From: Desulfovibrio sp.
GTDB lineage: Bacteria > Desulfobacterota > Desulfovibrionia > Desulfovibrionales > Desulfovibrionaceae
Assembly: GCA_014804915.1 (NCBI GenBank)
Contig: JAAUYW010000080.1
Coordinates: 1-14,950, forward strand
Reading direction: 5' to 3'
DNA: 14,950 bases
Part shown: positions 14,531-14,950 of the stretch, piece by piece
Position numbering within the stretch: position 1 is the first letter of the stretch
Layout of the letters: every line of letters begins with the position of its first letter
Program-made: the position numbers and the translations under genes
The notes under the pieces: generated by a model
Databases searched by the model: none
What the model saw: the letters and a program-made list of their open reading frames with translations, nothing else
Told to the model about the DNA's origin: nothing

Positions 14531-14579
14531 CGCCAGCTCTGCCCGGCTGATGCCGAAAAGGGCAGCTTGCCAACTGGCG
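14531..14579 (+). repeat. Nested inverted repeat between cheA and the symporter gene
   Basis: CGCCAG (14531-14536) pairs with CTGGCG (14574-14579). Inside that, CTGCCC (14539-14544) pairs with GGGCAG (14560-14565). At the tip GGC (14545-14547) pairs with GCC (14552-14554) across TGAT. The result would be one long interrupted hairpin of 15 base pairs. No T-tract follows, so it is not a standard intrinsic terminator. It may protect the 3' end of the che mRNA or help Rho-type termination. Confidence 0.45.
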
Positions 14580-14602
14580 CGGGACCATAACCGCAAAAGC
14601 CC

Positions 14603-14950
14603 ATGATCTGGCTTCTGCTTTATGCGGCAGCGATGCTTGCCGCCTGTTTCCGGCATGCGGGGCGGCATCCTGACTTGCCTGGCTATTATGTTTGCGGCAG
14701 GCAGGCCCGGGCCGCGCCTGTGGGCTTTTCCATTCTTGCCTCCTGCATAGGCGGCTCAGCCACAATCGGCATGACAGGCCTTGCATGGGAATGCGGCACG
14801 CCCGCATTCTGGTGGCTGGGCTCCGGCGCGCTCGGGCTCGCCTTTCTCGCGCTGTTCCTGGCAAAAAAAATCCGCGCCACAAACGCGCTGACATTGCCTG
14901 GCGTCATTGCCTGCTACCTTGGCCCGCAATGCAAGGCCCTCGCGGCAGCC
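14603..14950 (+). CDS. Sodium:solute symporter (SSS family), N-terminal 116 residues, cut by the window edge
   Basis: An integral inner-membrane protein that would import a small solute with sodium; the substrate cannot be told. Visible are a first membrane segment (2-15, WLLLYAAAMLAAC), a loop with GYYVCGRQ, then GFSILASCIGGSATIG (41-56), typical of the second helix and the sodium-site region of SSS transporters. Another hydrophobic segment follows (69-87, ending LAKKIR), then NALTLPG, matching the family's conserved 'T(L)P' turn. The frame is open to the edge. A TAA at 14588-14590 in the same frame makes ATG 14603 the first possible ATG; no clear ribosome site precedes it, and ATG 14633 is less likely because it would cut the first helix. 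It lies 89 bp after cheA on the same strand and is probably a separate unit. Confidence 0.8.
   Translation, partial: MIWLLLYAAAMLAACFRHAGRHPDLPGYYVCGRQARAAPVGFSILASCIGGSATIGMTGLAWECGTPAFWWLGSGALGLAFLALFLAKKIRATNALTLPGVIACYLGPQCKALAAA

Overview
The window looks like ordinary chromosome of a motile, moderately GC-rich Gram-negative bacterium. The gene order cheB - HEAT-repeat gene - cheR - parA-like - cheW - cheY - cheA is what I associate with Desulfovibrio-type Desulfobacterota. I place it there from remembered synteny and general codon character, not from a database search, so treat the taxonomy as probable only. I see no IS elements, integrase genes, CRISPR arrays or long DNA repeats.

Left part (1-3281): a small unrecognised gene on the minus strand (73-378) is followed by a divergent intergenic region. 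A 905-residue soluble hybrid sensor kinase on the plus strand (543-3260) comes next: degenerate N-terminal domain, three PAS-like domains, HisKA, HATPase and receiver. A perfect Shine-Dalgarno in front of the kinase serves a 9-codon mini-ORF whose stop overlaps the kinase start.

Middle part (3282-4960): ffh, encoding the SRP54 protein, lies on the minus strand and converges on the kinase. Just upstream of ffh on the same strand is tRNA-Pro(CGG) with its own terminator. The tRNA promoter stands back to back with the promoter of the chemotaxis operon.

Right part (4889-14513): a seven-gene chemotaxis operon on the plus strand with short gaps and one 7-bp overlap. CheA is the kinase, CheW-like couples it, CheY and CheB are the response regulators, and CheR/CheB set receptor methylation. 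The ParA-like ATPase and the CheW protein with a long N-terminal extension resemble a ParC/ParP-type module that places chemotaxis arrays at cell poles. The HEAT-repeat protein is probably a scaffold of unknown function. No receptor, CheZ, CheC, CheX or CheD gene is present here, so the system must use receptors encoded elsewhere. CheA has three HPt-type domains, the third without the phosphorylatable histidine.

Right edge (14514-14950): an 89-bp gap holds a nested inverted repeat. The start of a sodium:solute symporter gene follows and runs off the window.

The most worthwhile novelties are the degenerate third HPt of CheA, the ParC/ParP-like pair fused into the operon, the HEAT protein between cheB and cheR, and the translational arrangements ahead of the hybrid kinase and ffh.
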